From an uncultured Lachnospiraceae bacterium (GTDB lineage Bacteria > Bacillota > Clostridia > Lachnospirales > Lachnospiraceae), in NCBI GenBank assembly GCA_910589385.1, contig CAJUTU010000004.1, positions 62,001-126,000 of the forward strand: a DNA stretch of 64,000 bases. The letters are read 5' to 3'. The notes below the pieces were generated by a model. It had not been told where the DNA came from, made no database searches, and saw only the letters and a program-made list of their open reading frames with translations. Position 1 is the stretch's first letter. Each line of letters begins with the position of its first letter. This document shows positions 18,277-26,309 of this stretch, in pieces. Made by a program: the position numbers and the translations under genes.

Positions 18277-20019
18277 ATGGAAAATGTGAATATAAAAATC
18301 AATGGCCTTGATGTGAGTGCACCGGCGGGTTCAACGATCCTTGAGGCTGCACATATTGCCGGGATCAAGATTCCTACCCTTTGCTTTTTGAAGGAGATCA
18401 ATGAGATCGGCGCATGCCGGATGTGTATCGTAGAAGTAAAAGGCGCCAGAAACCTTGTGGCTGCCTGTGTACATCCGATCAATGAAGGAATGGAAGTCCG
18501 GACCAATACACCACAGCTTCTGGAGGCAAGGAAACGCACTCTGGAACTGATCTTGTCAGACCATGATAAGAAGTGCCTTTCCTGCGTAAGGAGCGGAAAC
18601 TGCGAACTGCAGGCGCTCTGCCAGGAACTGGGGGTTGCAGATGAGAATTATTTTGCAGGGGAATCCAATCATTATGAACTGGACACCAGTGCAGCCCATA
18701 TGGTACGTGACAATAATAAATGTATCCTGTGCAGAAGATGCTCCGCAGTATGCGAGAAATCCCAGGCAGTCGGGGTCATCGGCCCGAACCAGCGCGGCTT
18801 TGCGACCTTTATCGGTTCTCCGTTCGAGATGGGATTAGGAGAGACAAGCTGTGTTTCCTGCGGGCAATGTATCGCGGCCTGTCCGACCGGAGCATTGTAT
18901 GAGAAAGACTTTATTGATGATGTCTTAAAGGCAATCGAAGATCCTGAAAAGCATGTAGTCGTACAGCCGGCTCCGTCTGTTCGTGCGGCATTAGGTGAAG
19001 AATTTGGCTACCCGATGGGAACCGACGTGGAAGGAAAGATGGCGGCAGCGCTTCGGAGGATTGGATTTGACAGAGTGTTTGATACAGACTACAGCGCAGA
19101 TCTGACGATCATGGAAGAAGCACATGAATTCCTTGACAGGGTGAAAAACGGCGGAGTACTGCCGATGATGACCTCTTGTTCTCCGGGATGGGTGAAATAC
19201 TGTGAGCATTACTTCCCGGATCTTCTGGATAACCTGTCAAGCTGTAAATCGCCGCAGCAGATGTTCGGGGCGGTGACAAAGACCTACTATGCAGAGAAGA
19301 TGGGCATTGACCCGAAAAATATCGTTTGTGTCAGTGTGATGCCATGTACAGCGAAAAAATTCGAGATCGGAAGAGACGATCAGGATGCGGCAGGAGTACC
19401 GGATGTGGATATTTCCATTACAACCAGGGAACTTGCAAGGCTGATCCGTAAAGTCGGAATTGATTTCCAGAGTCTGCCGGATGAAGGATTTGACGATCCG
19501 TTGGGAGAGTCTACCGGAGCAGGCGTCATCTTTGGCGCAACCGGCGGCGTTATGGAAGCGGCTCTTCGGACGGCAGTGGAGACGTTGACCGGAGAAGAAC
19601 TGAAAAGCGTAGATTTTACGGAAGTGCGAGGAACCGACGGAATCAAAGAGGTAACCTACCATGTGGCAGATATGGATGTGAAGGTTGCGGTAGCTTCCGG
19701 GCTGTCCAATGCAAAGCAGATTCTGGAGAAGGTAAGGGCAGGAGAGGCGGATTATCACTTTATCGAGATCATGTGCTGCCCGGGCGGATGTGTCAATGGA
19801 GGCGGACAGCCCCAGGTACACGCGGACGTGCGGAACTTCGAGGATGTCCGTGCCATCCGTGCAAAAGTATTGTATGATAATGATGCGGCAAAGCCACTTC
19901 GTAAATCTCACGAAAACCCTTCCATCAAGAAGCTGTATGAAGAGTATCTTGGGGAACCAGGGAGCGAAAAGGCGCATCATGTTCTGCATACCAGCTATGT
20001 AAAGAGGAGTATCAACTAA
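18277..20019 (+). CDS. hydA: Catalytic [FeFe] hydrogenase subunit (group A, NADH-linked)
   Basis: A 580-residue enzyme that makes or oxidises H2. Order of sites: an N-terminal [2Fe-2S] domain (NEIGACRMCIVEVKG), a His-ligated cluster region (HDKKCLSCVRSGNCELQ), two [4Fe-4S] motifs (CILCRRCSAVCEKSQ, CVSCGQCIAACPTGA) and the H-cluster signatures TSCSPGWVKY, MPCTAKKFE and EIMCCPGGCVNGGGQP. All H-cluster cysteines are present. The small-subunit-like C-terminal tail is included. AGGGAGGAG precedes the ATG, 15 bases after hydB. The length suits HndD-type subunits without the extra C-terminal cluster of Thermotoga HydA. Confidence 0.96.
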   Translation: MENVNIKINGLDVSAPAGSTILEAAHIAGIKIPTLCFLKEINEIGACRMCIVEVKGARNLVAACVHPINEGMEVRTNTPQLLEARKRTLELILSDHDKKCLSCVRSGNCELQALCQELGVADENYFAGESNHYELDTSAAHMVRDNNKCILCRRCSAVCEKSQAVGVIGPNQRGFATFIGSPFEMGLGETSCVSCGQCIAACPTGALYEKDFIDDVLKAIEDPEKHVVVQPAPSVRAALGEEFGYPMGTDVEGKMAAALRRIGFDRVFDTDYSADLTIMEEAHEFLDRVKNGGVLPMMTSCSPGWVKYCEHYFPDLLDNLSSCKSPQQMFGAVTKTYYAEKMGIDPKNIVCVSVMPCTAKKFEIGRDDQDAAGVPDVDISITTRELARLIRKVGIDFQSLPDEGFDDPLGESTGAGVIFGATGGVMEAALRTAVETLTGEELKSVDFTEVRGTDGIKEVTYHVADMDVKVAVASGLSNAKQILEKVRAGEADYHFIEIMCCPGGCVNGGGQPQVHADVRNFEDVRAIRAKVLYDNDAAKPLRKSHENPSIKKLYEEYLGEPGSEKAHHVLHTSYVKRSIN

Positions 20020-20033
20020 AAAGATTTTCCCGA

Positions 20034-20086
20034 CAATTTTAGGATAGAATGCTTGTGTAGAAAAAGGAATGGCATTGCTAAAATTG
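20034..20086 (+). other. Hairpin between hydA and the sensory hydrogenase gene
   Basis: CAATTTTAG (20034-20042) and AATGC (20048-20052) pair in order with GCATT (20072-20076) and CTAAAATTG (20078-20086). It lies in the 182-base gap between hydA and the next gene. It could be a partial terminator or a processing site that sets different expression of the catalytic and sensory parts. Confidence 0.45.
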
Positions 20087-20201
20087 AAAAAGTGAATAGA
20101 TGCTGATAAAAGAATCGGGAGCAAAACTGTATGGATTGGTATTGCAGGTTTGCTTCCGATTTTTCAAACATATTGTAACAATTCAAAGGAAGGAAGATTT
20201 C

Positions 20202-21914
20202 ATGAAAGTAATCGATTTTAAGGATGCGAAATGCCGCCATTGTTATAAATGTGTGCGCCACTGCCAGGTGAAGGCGATCACAGTCCAGAATGAGCAGGCA
20301 CGTATCCTGACAGACCATTGCATCAACTGTGGACGCTGCATGGAGATCTGCCCACAGAACGCCAAAACCTTTGCCAGTGATATGGACCGGGTGAAGGGCT
20401 ATCTGCGGCAGGGATGCAAGACTATCATATCCATTGCTCCATCTTATATCGGTGTGCTCGACTTCGACCGCCCCGGGCAGGTAGTAGATGCACTGCAGAA
20501 ATTAGGATTTGCAGAAGTCCGTGAGACAGCGGAAGGCGCTGCTATGGTAACCAATGAATACCAGCGTCTGATCAAGGAAAATAAAATGCCAAACATTATT
20601 ACCACCTGTTGTCCCAGTGTAAACGACCTCATTGAAAAATATTATCCGGAATGTACGCCCATGATGGCCCCGGTCGTATCTCCTATGGCGGCTCATGGAC
20701 GGTATATCAAAAAGCTGTATGGAAAGGATGTAAAAGTCGTATTCTTAGGCCCCTGTATTGCAAAAAAGCAGGAGGCAATGGGAGACGAGCGGGTAACGGG
20801 CGCGATCGATGCAATCTTAACCTTTGAAGAGCTGGCGATCTGGCTGGATGAGGCAAAGATCAATATTCATGACTGCGAGGATAAGCCAATGGGAAATCCG
20901 GATCCTGAAATTAACCGGATGTACCCAATCAGCGGCGGAGTCATCCAGTCGGTCATTGCAGAGGAAGAAGCGGATACTTATCACAAGGTTTTTGTGGACG
21001 GGCTTGCAAACTGCATGGAAATGCTGGACTGCCTGAAACGCGGGGAGCTGGAGCATTGCTTTATTGAAGCAAATGTCTGTGAGGGCGGATGTACCAAGGG
21101 GCCTGCCTCTGCAAGATGGAATACTTCGTATGTGAAAGCAAAGATTAAGATTGAAAAAGAGGTTTCCCATAAAGCGGCCAGAGATCTGCCGGAAATGACA
21201 GCAGAGGAATTATACAAGGAGTTTGGAGACCACAGCATCCAGGAGTCATACCCAACAGAAGAGGAAATCCAGGAAATCCTGCGTTCTGTAGGGAAATATA
21301 CAGCAGCGGATGAGCTGAACTGCGGAGCATGCGGTTACTCCACCTGCCGTGAAAAAGCAGTTGCCGTATTCCAGAATAAAGCGGAGCTTTCCATGTGTAT
21401 GCCTTATGCACTGACACAGGCAGAGTCTATGTCCAATGTGGTCATGGATGTAACGCCTAATATGATCTTCATTGTAGATAATGAACTGAGGATCCGTGAG
21501 TGTAACAAAAAAGGGCAGGAACTTTTGGGGGTCGGCAAAGAGGAGGCGCTGCAGCGTTACATATTCGAATTTATGGAAGCAGCAGATATCGAAGAAACTT
21601 TGCAGACGAAAGAACCTGTATTCCACAAGAAAGTCCAATTAGAGCATGGACGGATGACAGTGGAAGAGACCATTGTTTATATTGAAAATCTGGAATCTGT
21701 CCTGGTCACTTTCCAGGATGTAACCCGTGAAGAGAAGATGAAGGAGCAGCATTATAACCTGAAAGTAGAGACCATGGAAATGGCGCAGAAGGTCATTGAT
21801 AAACAGATGATGGTTGCCCAGGAAATTGCAGGACTTTTAGGAGAGACCACGGCAGAGACAAAAGTGACGCTGACAAAGCTTCGGGACTCCATCCTCAATG
21901 AAGATGAGGAATGA
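20202..21914 (+). CDS. Group C sensory [FeFe] hydrogenase with PAS domain
   Basis: The 570-residue protein has two N-terminal [4Fe-4S] motifs (CRHCYKCVRHCQVKA, CINCGRCMEICPQNA), then a hydrogenase H-cluster domain with altered signatures: TTCCPSVNDL instead of TSCxPxW, GPCIAKKQE, and EANVCEGGCTKGP lacking GGGQP. A further Fe-S domain (CGACGYSTCREKA...CMP, about residues 400-440) and a PAS domain (DVTPNMIFIVDNELRIRECN) follow, ending in a helical tail. These features define the putative H2 or redox sensors that sit beside bifurcating hydrogenases. I chose the ATG at 20202 (GGAAGGAAG upstream). It lies 12 bases before the phosphatase gene. Confidence 0.9.
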   Translation: MKVIDFKDAKCRHCYKCVRHCQVKAITVQNEQARILTDHCINCGRCMEICPQNAKTFASDMDRVKGYLRQGCKTIISIAPSYIGVLDFDRPGQVVDALQKLGFAEVRETAEGAAMVTNEYQRLIKENKMPNIITTCCPSVNDLIEKYYPECTPMMAPVVSPMAAHGRYIKKLYGKDVKVVFLGPCIAKKQEAMGDERVTGAIDAILTFEELAIWLDEAKINIHDCEDKPMGNPDPEINRMYPISGGVIQSVIAEEEADTYHKVFVDGLANCMEMLDCLKRGELEHCFIEANVCEGGCTKGPASARWNTSYVKAKIKIEKEVSHKAARDLPEMTAEELYKEFGDHSIQESYPTEEEIQEILRSVGKYTAADELNCGACGYSTCREKAVAVFQNKAELSMCMPYALTQAESMSNVVMDVTPNMIFIVDNELRIRECNKKGQELLGVGKEEALQRYIFEFMEAADIEETLQTKEPVFHKKVQLEHGRMTVEETIVYIENLESVLVTFQDVTREEKMKEQHYNLKVETMEMAQKVIDKQMMVAQEIAGLLGETTAETKVTLTKLRDSILNEDEE

Positions 21915-21926
21915 CAGGAGGCGGAT

Positions 21927-23102
21927 ATGAGCGTAAGTATAGATGTGGCTTGGAAAAGCCTGAATAAACATGGGGAAGAGCTTTGCGGAGATAAAGTAGA
22001 AATTGTAAAGACAGAGGATTCAGACATCTTGATCCTGGCTGACGGCATGGGAAGCGGGGTAAAAGCCAATATCCTGTCCACCCTGACTTCGAAGATCCTG
22101 GCGACAATGCTGTATGAAGGGGCTGTGATCGAATCCTGCGTCGAGACGATCGCCAAAACCCTTCCCATCTGCCAGGAGAGGAAAGTGGCCTATGCCACAT
22201 TCAGCATCCTTCAGATTTTCCATAACGGGGATGCATATCTGGTGGAATACGATAATCCGGACTGTGTTTTTATCAGGAACAAAAAAATCATAAAATATCC
22301 TTACAAGATCCGGGAGATTGAAGGGAAAAAAATACACGAATACCGTTTTCAAGTACAGAAAAATGACTGTTTTGTGCTGATGAGCGACGGGGTCATCTAT
22401 GCAGGGGCAGGAGAGATCCTGGATCTGCAGGGATGGACCTGGGAAAATATGTCGGAATACACTTTGAAATGTACCAAAGAAACGCTTTCTGCGTCCCGTC
22501 TGGCAGCCATGCTGAGCCAGGCCTGCGACGACCTCTATGTCCAAAAGCCTGGTGACGATACGACAGTGGCCGTAGCCAGAGTGATCGAGCGCAGGGGTGT
22601 GAATCTGTTCACCGGACCTCCGAAAAACAAAGATGATGATGAAAAACTAATGTATGAATTCATGCATGCAGAAGGAAAAAAGGTGGTGTCCGGCGGAACC
22701 AGCGCCAATATTGCATCTCGTATCCTGCATAAGGAGATCGTCACAAAGGTAGACCGCAGCAATCCCGATGTACCGCCTATGGCGACGATTGAAGGGCTGG
22801 ATCTGGTGACGGAAGGGGTGCTCACCATGGGAAAATCTCTGAAGCTGTTAAAGCAGTATGAGAATGACGAATTTGACGCAGAATTCTTTGACGAACTGGA
22901 TGCCAACAACGGCGCGTCAAAGCTTGCCAAGCTGATCATTGAAGAATGTACAGAGTTAAATCTTTTTGTAGGAACCGCGATCAATGAAGCACATCAAGAA
23001 TCTGACCTGACATTTGACCTGAGTTTACGGATGAATCTGGTGGAGCAGTTGAAGAGCGTGGTCGAAAAGATGGGAAAAAAAGTACAAGTAAAGTATTATT
23101 GA
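21927..23102 (+). CDS. PP2C/SpoIIE-type serine phosphatase linked to the sensory hydrogenase
   Basis: A 391-residue cytoplasmic protein. Residues of about 1-225 form a SpoIIE-like PP2C domain with metal-binding Asp in LILADGMGSGVKA, VLMSDGVIYAG and KPGDDTTVAVA. The last 165 or so residues (from EFMHAEGKKVVSGGTSANIASRIL) form a second conserved-looking region I cannot name. PP2C phosphatases of this class remove phosphate from Ser/Thr of partner proteins. The gene starts 12 bases after the sensory hydrogenase (GACAGGAGG overlap), so the two are coupled. No kinase or anti-sigma target is seen nearby. Confidence 0.88.
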   Translation: MSVSIDVAWKSLNKHGEELCGDKVEIVKTEDSDILILADGMGSGVKANILSTLTSKILATMLYEGAVIESCVETIAKTLPICQERKVAYATFSILQIFHNGDAYLVEYDNPDCVFIRNKKIIKYPYKIREIEGKKIHEYRFQVQKNDCFVLMSDGVIYAGAGEILDLQGWTWENMSEYTLKCTKETLSASRLAAMLSQACDDLYVQKPGDDTTVAVARVIERRGVNLFTGPPKNKDDDEKLMYEFMHAEGKKVVSGGTSANIASRILHKEIVTKVDRSNPDVPPMATIEGLDLVTEGVLTMGKSLKLLKQYENDEFDAEFFDELDANNGASKLAKLIIEECTELNLFVGTAINEAHQESDLTFDLSLRMNLVEQLKSVVEKMGKKVQVKYY

Positions 23103-23129
23103 GCGTTTTCCAAAAAGTCTTCTCCCAGA

Positions 23130-23174
23130 AGAAAAGGTTACGTTCCCAAATTTTCTTGGGCCGTAACCTTTTCT
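23130..23174. terminator. Bidirectional terminator of hydrogenase operon and PAS-GGDEF-EAL gene
   Basis: AGAAAAGGTTACG (23130-23142) pairs with CGTAACCTTTTCT (23162-23174); the inner CCCAA/TTGGG extends the stem. TTTTTATT follows on the plus strand and AAAAG-type runs precede it. The hairpin lies between two convergent genes that end at 23102 and 23180. Confidence 0.85.
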
Positions 23175-23179
23175 GATTT

Positions 23180-26176
23180 TTATTCATTCTGATAAAACTG
23201 GTTGGATTTCAAAAGCTTTTCTTTTTGAATATCTGTAATACTGTTGGTGATATCCTTTATAAACACATAGAACAGACGGTTTTCTTCCCCCCATTCGGAA
23301 TTTTCCAGATGTCCGCAGTCGTCCACCCAGCGGATCTGCCCGTCTTTGCGGATGATCCGGTACTGAACATAATCCATATTCGCTCTGGAAGTTAAAAGCT
23401 GATTTTGGATTTCCCATTCTACCCGGCCCAGGTCGTCCGGATGCACCAGGCCTCTGAAAGAATTCCGTACCAATGCCATGAATTCTTCCATGGTATTGCA
23501 GCCGAAAATTTCCATGACAGCCGGATTTGCATACAGGATCTTTTCATCTTCCATTGCACGATAGATAAAGAAACCGTCAGACATACTGGCAAGAGATTCT
23601 GCCATGCGTGACTGTCTTCTTTCTTCCTCTTCCTTCATGATGGCGTCAATACTTCGTATCGTGATGACCGCGGTCTTAGGTATCCCGTTTTTTCGTTCGC
23701 TGACAGACACGCTGGTCAGGCACCATTCATCGTCCACGCCCCTGGCGCTTCTTCGATAGCGGTATTCCACCGAATTCTGAGTCAGAAGGGCTGTCCTGAG
23801 ATTTTCCAGTGACAGAAATTTCCGGACATTTTCTTCGTCATATTTTAAGATCCTGCCTGTTCCAAAATGTCGGTCCACCACGGCTTCATAGTTTCCACGT
23901 TCCATCATGTGGTTTTCATCCGGATAGATCATCCGGCAGTAATTATCCTTCAAATGCAGGAAATAGACCTCACGGTAGGAGAGTACCATACTGTTCAGCG
24001 CCCCTTCATGGATATGCATATGGGTCACATCCCGTACCAGACAAGCCACATAGCCGTATTCGTATTGATAAAGCGTAAGCTGCAGGTAGTGGCTGGACAC
24101 GGAACTGTATGCATAATGGTTCACGGTCTCCCCTGAAAATGCCGCCTGATAAGCTTTGGACAGCAATTCCTCCCAGTTGTCGCCAAATATTTTCAAGATC
24201 AGATGCCGCAGACGGTTCGTATCACCATTGCATAATTGGGACATCTCATGGTTTGCATATATGATCTCATAATCAATGGGATTACCGGAATCGTCCAGCA
24301 GGATTTTTGACAGGCCATAGCCGCAGGGGATATTTCCATAATACATTTCCAGCCGCTCTTGTTCTTGTTTTGTAAATTCTGTTACTTCCTGTTCTGTCAC
24401 TCTCTTTTTCTCTTTTTTCTCACGTTCACGCATGTAAGTCATATCCATCAGAGAGCCGTAAAATACTTTATGCCCCTCCTTCTCATGCAGGAAAAAGATT
24501 TTGATATATACCCAAAGCACTTTTCCGTCTCCACGCAGATAATGGATATGTCCTTCCGCGCTGCCCGGATGGTTTTCATATGCCCGTTCAAATAAGGAGA
24601 ACAGAAGCGGCCTGTCGTCATCTCTTACATGGTTCCATAGTTTTTTGTCATAACTTGTTTCGTTTCCAGAGCTGATTCCTGACATTTGATAATACTGCTC
24701 ATTGACACGGGTGATCTCAATCTGGTTTTCATAGACGTCATAAAAAACAGATGGGCCAAGGATATTGTTCAGCATAGTATCCGTGAAAAGATTGCCGTCC
24801 AGAAATTCCCTTACATGAAGCGATTCCACCTGTTTACACCGGAGACCTTCAAAGTCTAGTCTGCGCTCGTCAGCCAGAAGTGTTTCAAACTGGTCGAGCG
24901 GCATCGGTCTGTAATAGTAATAGCCCTGTGTATACCTGCATCCCATATTCCGCAGGAAATTCTCATGCTGCTGGGTTTCCACACCTTCCACGATGATCGG
25001 GATATCTAATAATCTTGCCATATTGACGACAGATTCCAGAATACTGATTCCTTTTTGCTCTTCATCCGCGTCCATTTCTAGAAAACACATATCAATTTTT
25101 AATACATCTACCGGAATACTTTTCAACATATTTAATGAGGAATAGCCGCTGCCAAAATCGTCCATCATGACCAGAAAACCTTCTTCCCGAAGCCGCTTTA
25201 CCGTCTCACTGACTTTGTTATCCTCTTCTGCATAAGCGCTTTCCGTAATTTCCGCCTTGATGTATTTAGATGGCAGATCATATGTATGCAGCAGTCCAAG
25301 CAGATATTCCGGTACGTCCATAGATAAAATATCAATCCGGGAGATATTGATGGAAATAGGAACCGGCTGATATCCTCTGTCAATCCAGCTCCGCAGCCAC
25401 TGACAGACCTTTTTCCATACAATCCGGTCCAGATTGGGGACAAAACCGGTCTTTTCAAGCACGGGAATAAACACACCGGGTGAGACAAGCCCCTTGGTAT
25501 TGTGGTTCCAACGCACCAAAGACTCTGCTCCCACGATCTTGCCTGTGGTAATGTCACACTGGGGCTGTGCAAAAAAAGTAAATTCATCGTTCAAGAGAGC
25601 ATTACGGATCTCTAAAAGAAGTTTCCAGTCTTCTTCCATCTTGCGTTCGATCTTTGGGTCATACTTATAAATCCGCTGCGTATGGATTCCGGATACTTTA
25701 GAAAGCGCCATTGTCGCCCGGTCATACATGATTTCCGGTGAAACGGTAAGATCGTTCATCTGATAGACGCCGATCATCGGAAGAAAGCCTGACATGTCAT
25801 TCCATTGATCGACTCTTTTTACGATCTCATCCCGAAGCTGTTCCACCAGTTCCATACGTGCAGGCATGATGATACAGAAATCATCTGCGTTGAAATGTCC
25901 GGCAATACCGCCATATTGTTCCTGGACTGACCGAATGCAGTCTGCTATTTGGATTAAAAGCTTGTCGCCTACATCCCGGCCATAGAACTTGTTAAATAAC
26001 CGAAAATATTCCATGTCTATGGCAGCCATATAATAAGCGCCCGGCTGTATTTCTTTTATAAATTTCTTTGCAGTGCGCATGAAGCTTCGGATAAAATGCA
26101 GTCCTGTTAAAGGGTGCATTGTCACTTCCGCTGGATGAACCGATTGCTCTTCTCCGGAAATCACATCTTTTTCCAT
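23180..26176 (-). CDS. PAS-domain protein with degenerate GGDEF and intact EAL (cyclic-di-GMP phosphodiesterase)
   Basis: A 998-residue cytoplasmic protein without membrane helices. Residues of about 20-170 form a GGDEF-fold domain whose signature is NADDF (96-100), so diguanylate cyclase activity is unlikely. Residues of about 185-435 are an EAL domain with ESL (218-220), SINIS, KAEITESAY, MDDFGSGYSSL, KIDM and EGVET, which keep the catalytic acids. Three to four PAS/PAC units fill the C-terminal half, ending in YRIIRKDGQIRWVDDCGHLE. It probably hydrolyses c-di-GMP under control of a PAS signal. AGGAGGTGA precedes the ATG. It is a single-gene unit with its own promoter. Confidence 0.9.
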   Translation of the reverse strand: MEKDVISGEEQSVHPAEVTMHPLTGLHFIRSFMRTAKKFIKEIQPGAYYMAAIDMEYFRLFNKFYGRDVGDKLLIQIADCIRSVQEQYGGIAGHFNADDFCIIMPARMELVEQLRDEIVKRVDQWNDMSGFLPMIGVYQMNDLTVSPEIMYDRATMALSKVSGIHTQRIYKYDPKIERKMEEDWKLLLEIRNALLNDEFTFFAQPQCDITTGKIVGAESLVRWNHNTKGLVSPGVFIPVLEKTGFVPNLDRIVWKKVCQWLRSWIDRGYQPVPISINISRIDILSMDVPEYLLGLLHTYDLPSKYIKAEITESAYAEEDNKVSETVKRLREEGFLVMMDDFGSGYSSLNMLKSIPVDVLKIDMCFLEMDADEEQKGISILESVVNMARLLDIPIIVEGVETQQHENFLRNMGCRYTQGYYYYRPMPLDQFETLLADERRLDFEGLRCKQVESLHVREFLDGNLFTDTMLNNILGPSVFYDVYENQIEITRVNEQYYQMSGISSGNETSYDKKLWNHVRDDDRPLLFSLFERAYENHPGSAEGHIHYLRGDGKVLWVYIKIFFLHEKEGHKVFYGSLMDMTYMREREKKEKKRVTEQEVTEFTKQEQERLEMYYGNIPCGYGLSKILLDDSGNPIDYEIIYANHEMSQLCNGDTNRLRHLILKIFGDNWEELLSKAYQAAFSGETVNHYAYSSVSSHYLQLTLYQYEYGYVACLVRDVTHMHIHEGALNSMVLSYREVYFLHLKDNYCRMIYPDENHMMERGNYEAVVDRHFGTGRILKYDEENVRKFLSLENLRTALLTQNSVEYRYRRSARGVDDEWCLTSVSVSERKNGIPKTAVITIRSIDAIMKEEEERRQSRMAESLASMSDGFFIYRAMEDEKILYANPAVMEIFGCNTMEEFMALVRNSFRGLVHPDDLGRVEWEIQNQLLTSRANMDYVQYRIIRKDGQIRWVDDCGHLENSEWGEENRLFYVFIKDITNSITDIQKEKLLKSNQFYQNE

Positions 26177-26212
26177 AGTATCACCTCCTGATATTTGGCT
26201 TGCTATGAAAAT

Positions 26213-26241
26213 ATTGTACTATTTTCCACATATAAAAGCAA
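26213..26241 (-). promoter_or_regulatory. Promoter of the PAS-GGDEF-EAL gene
   Basis: On the minus strand TTGCTT (26241-26236), 17 bases, then TACAAT (26218-26213), about 37 bases before the ATG at 26176. Confidence 0.6.
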
Positions 26242-26264
26242 GCAAAGATTCCGGAGGCATATAG

Positions 26265-26307
26265 TTAGTCACAGTCCGCGGCCTAACCGGCCGTGAACTG
26301 TGACTAA
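26265..26307. terminator. Hairpin after the second ABC permease gene
   Basis: TTAGTCACAGT (26265-26275) pairs perfectly with ACTGTGACTAA (26297-26307), with an inner CGGCC/GGCCG. It starts three bases beyond the permease stop. No T tract follows on the minus strand, so termination is likely but not certain. Confidence 0.6.
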
Positions 26308-26309
26308 AG

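Noticed and set aside
19237..20124. 295-residue minus-strand frame over hydA
   Set aside because: Antisense shadow of the H-cluster coding region; composition is not protein-like.
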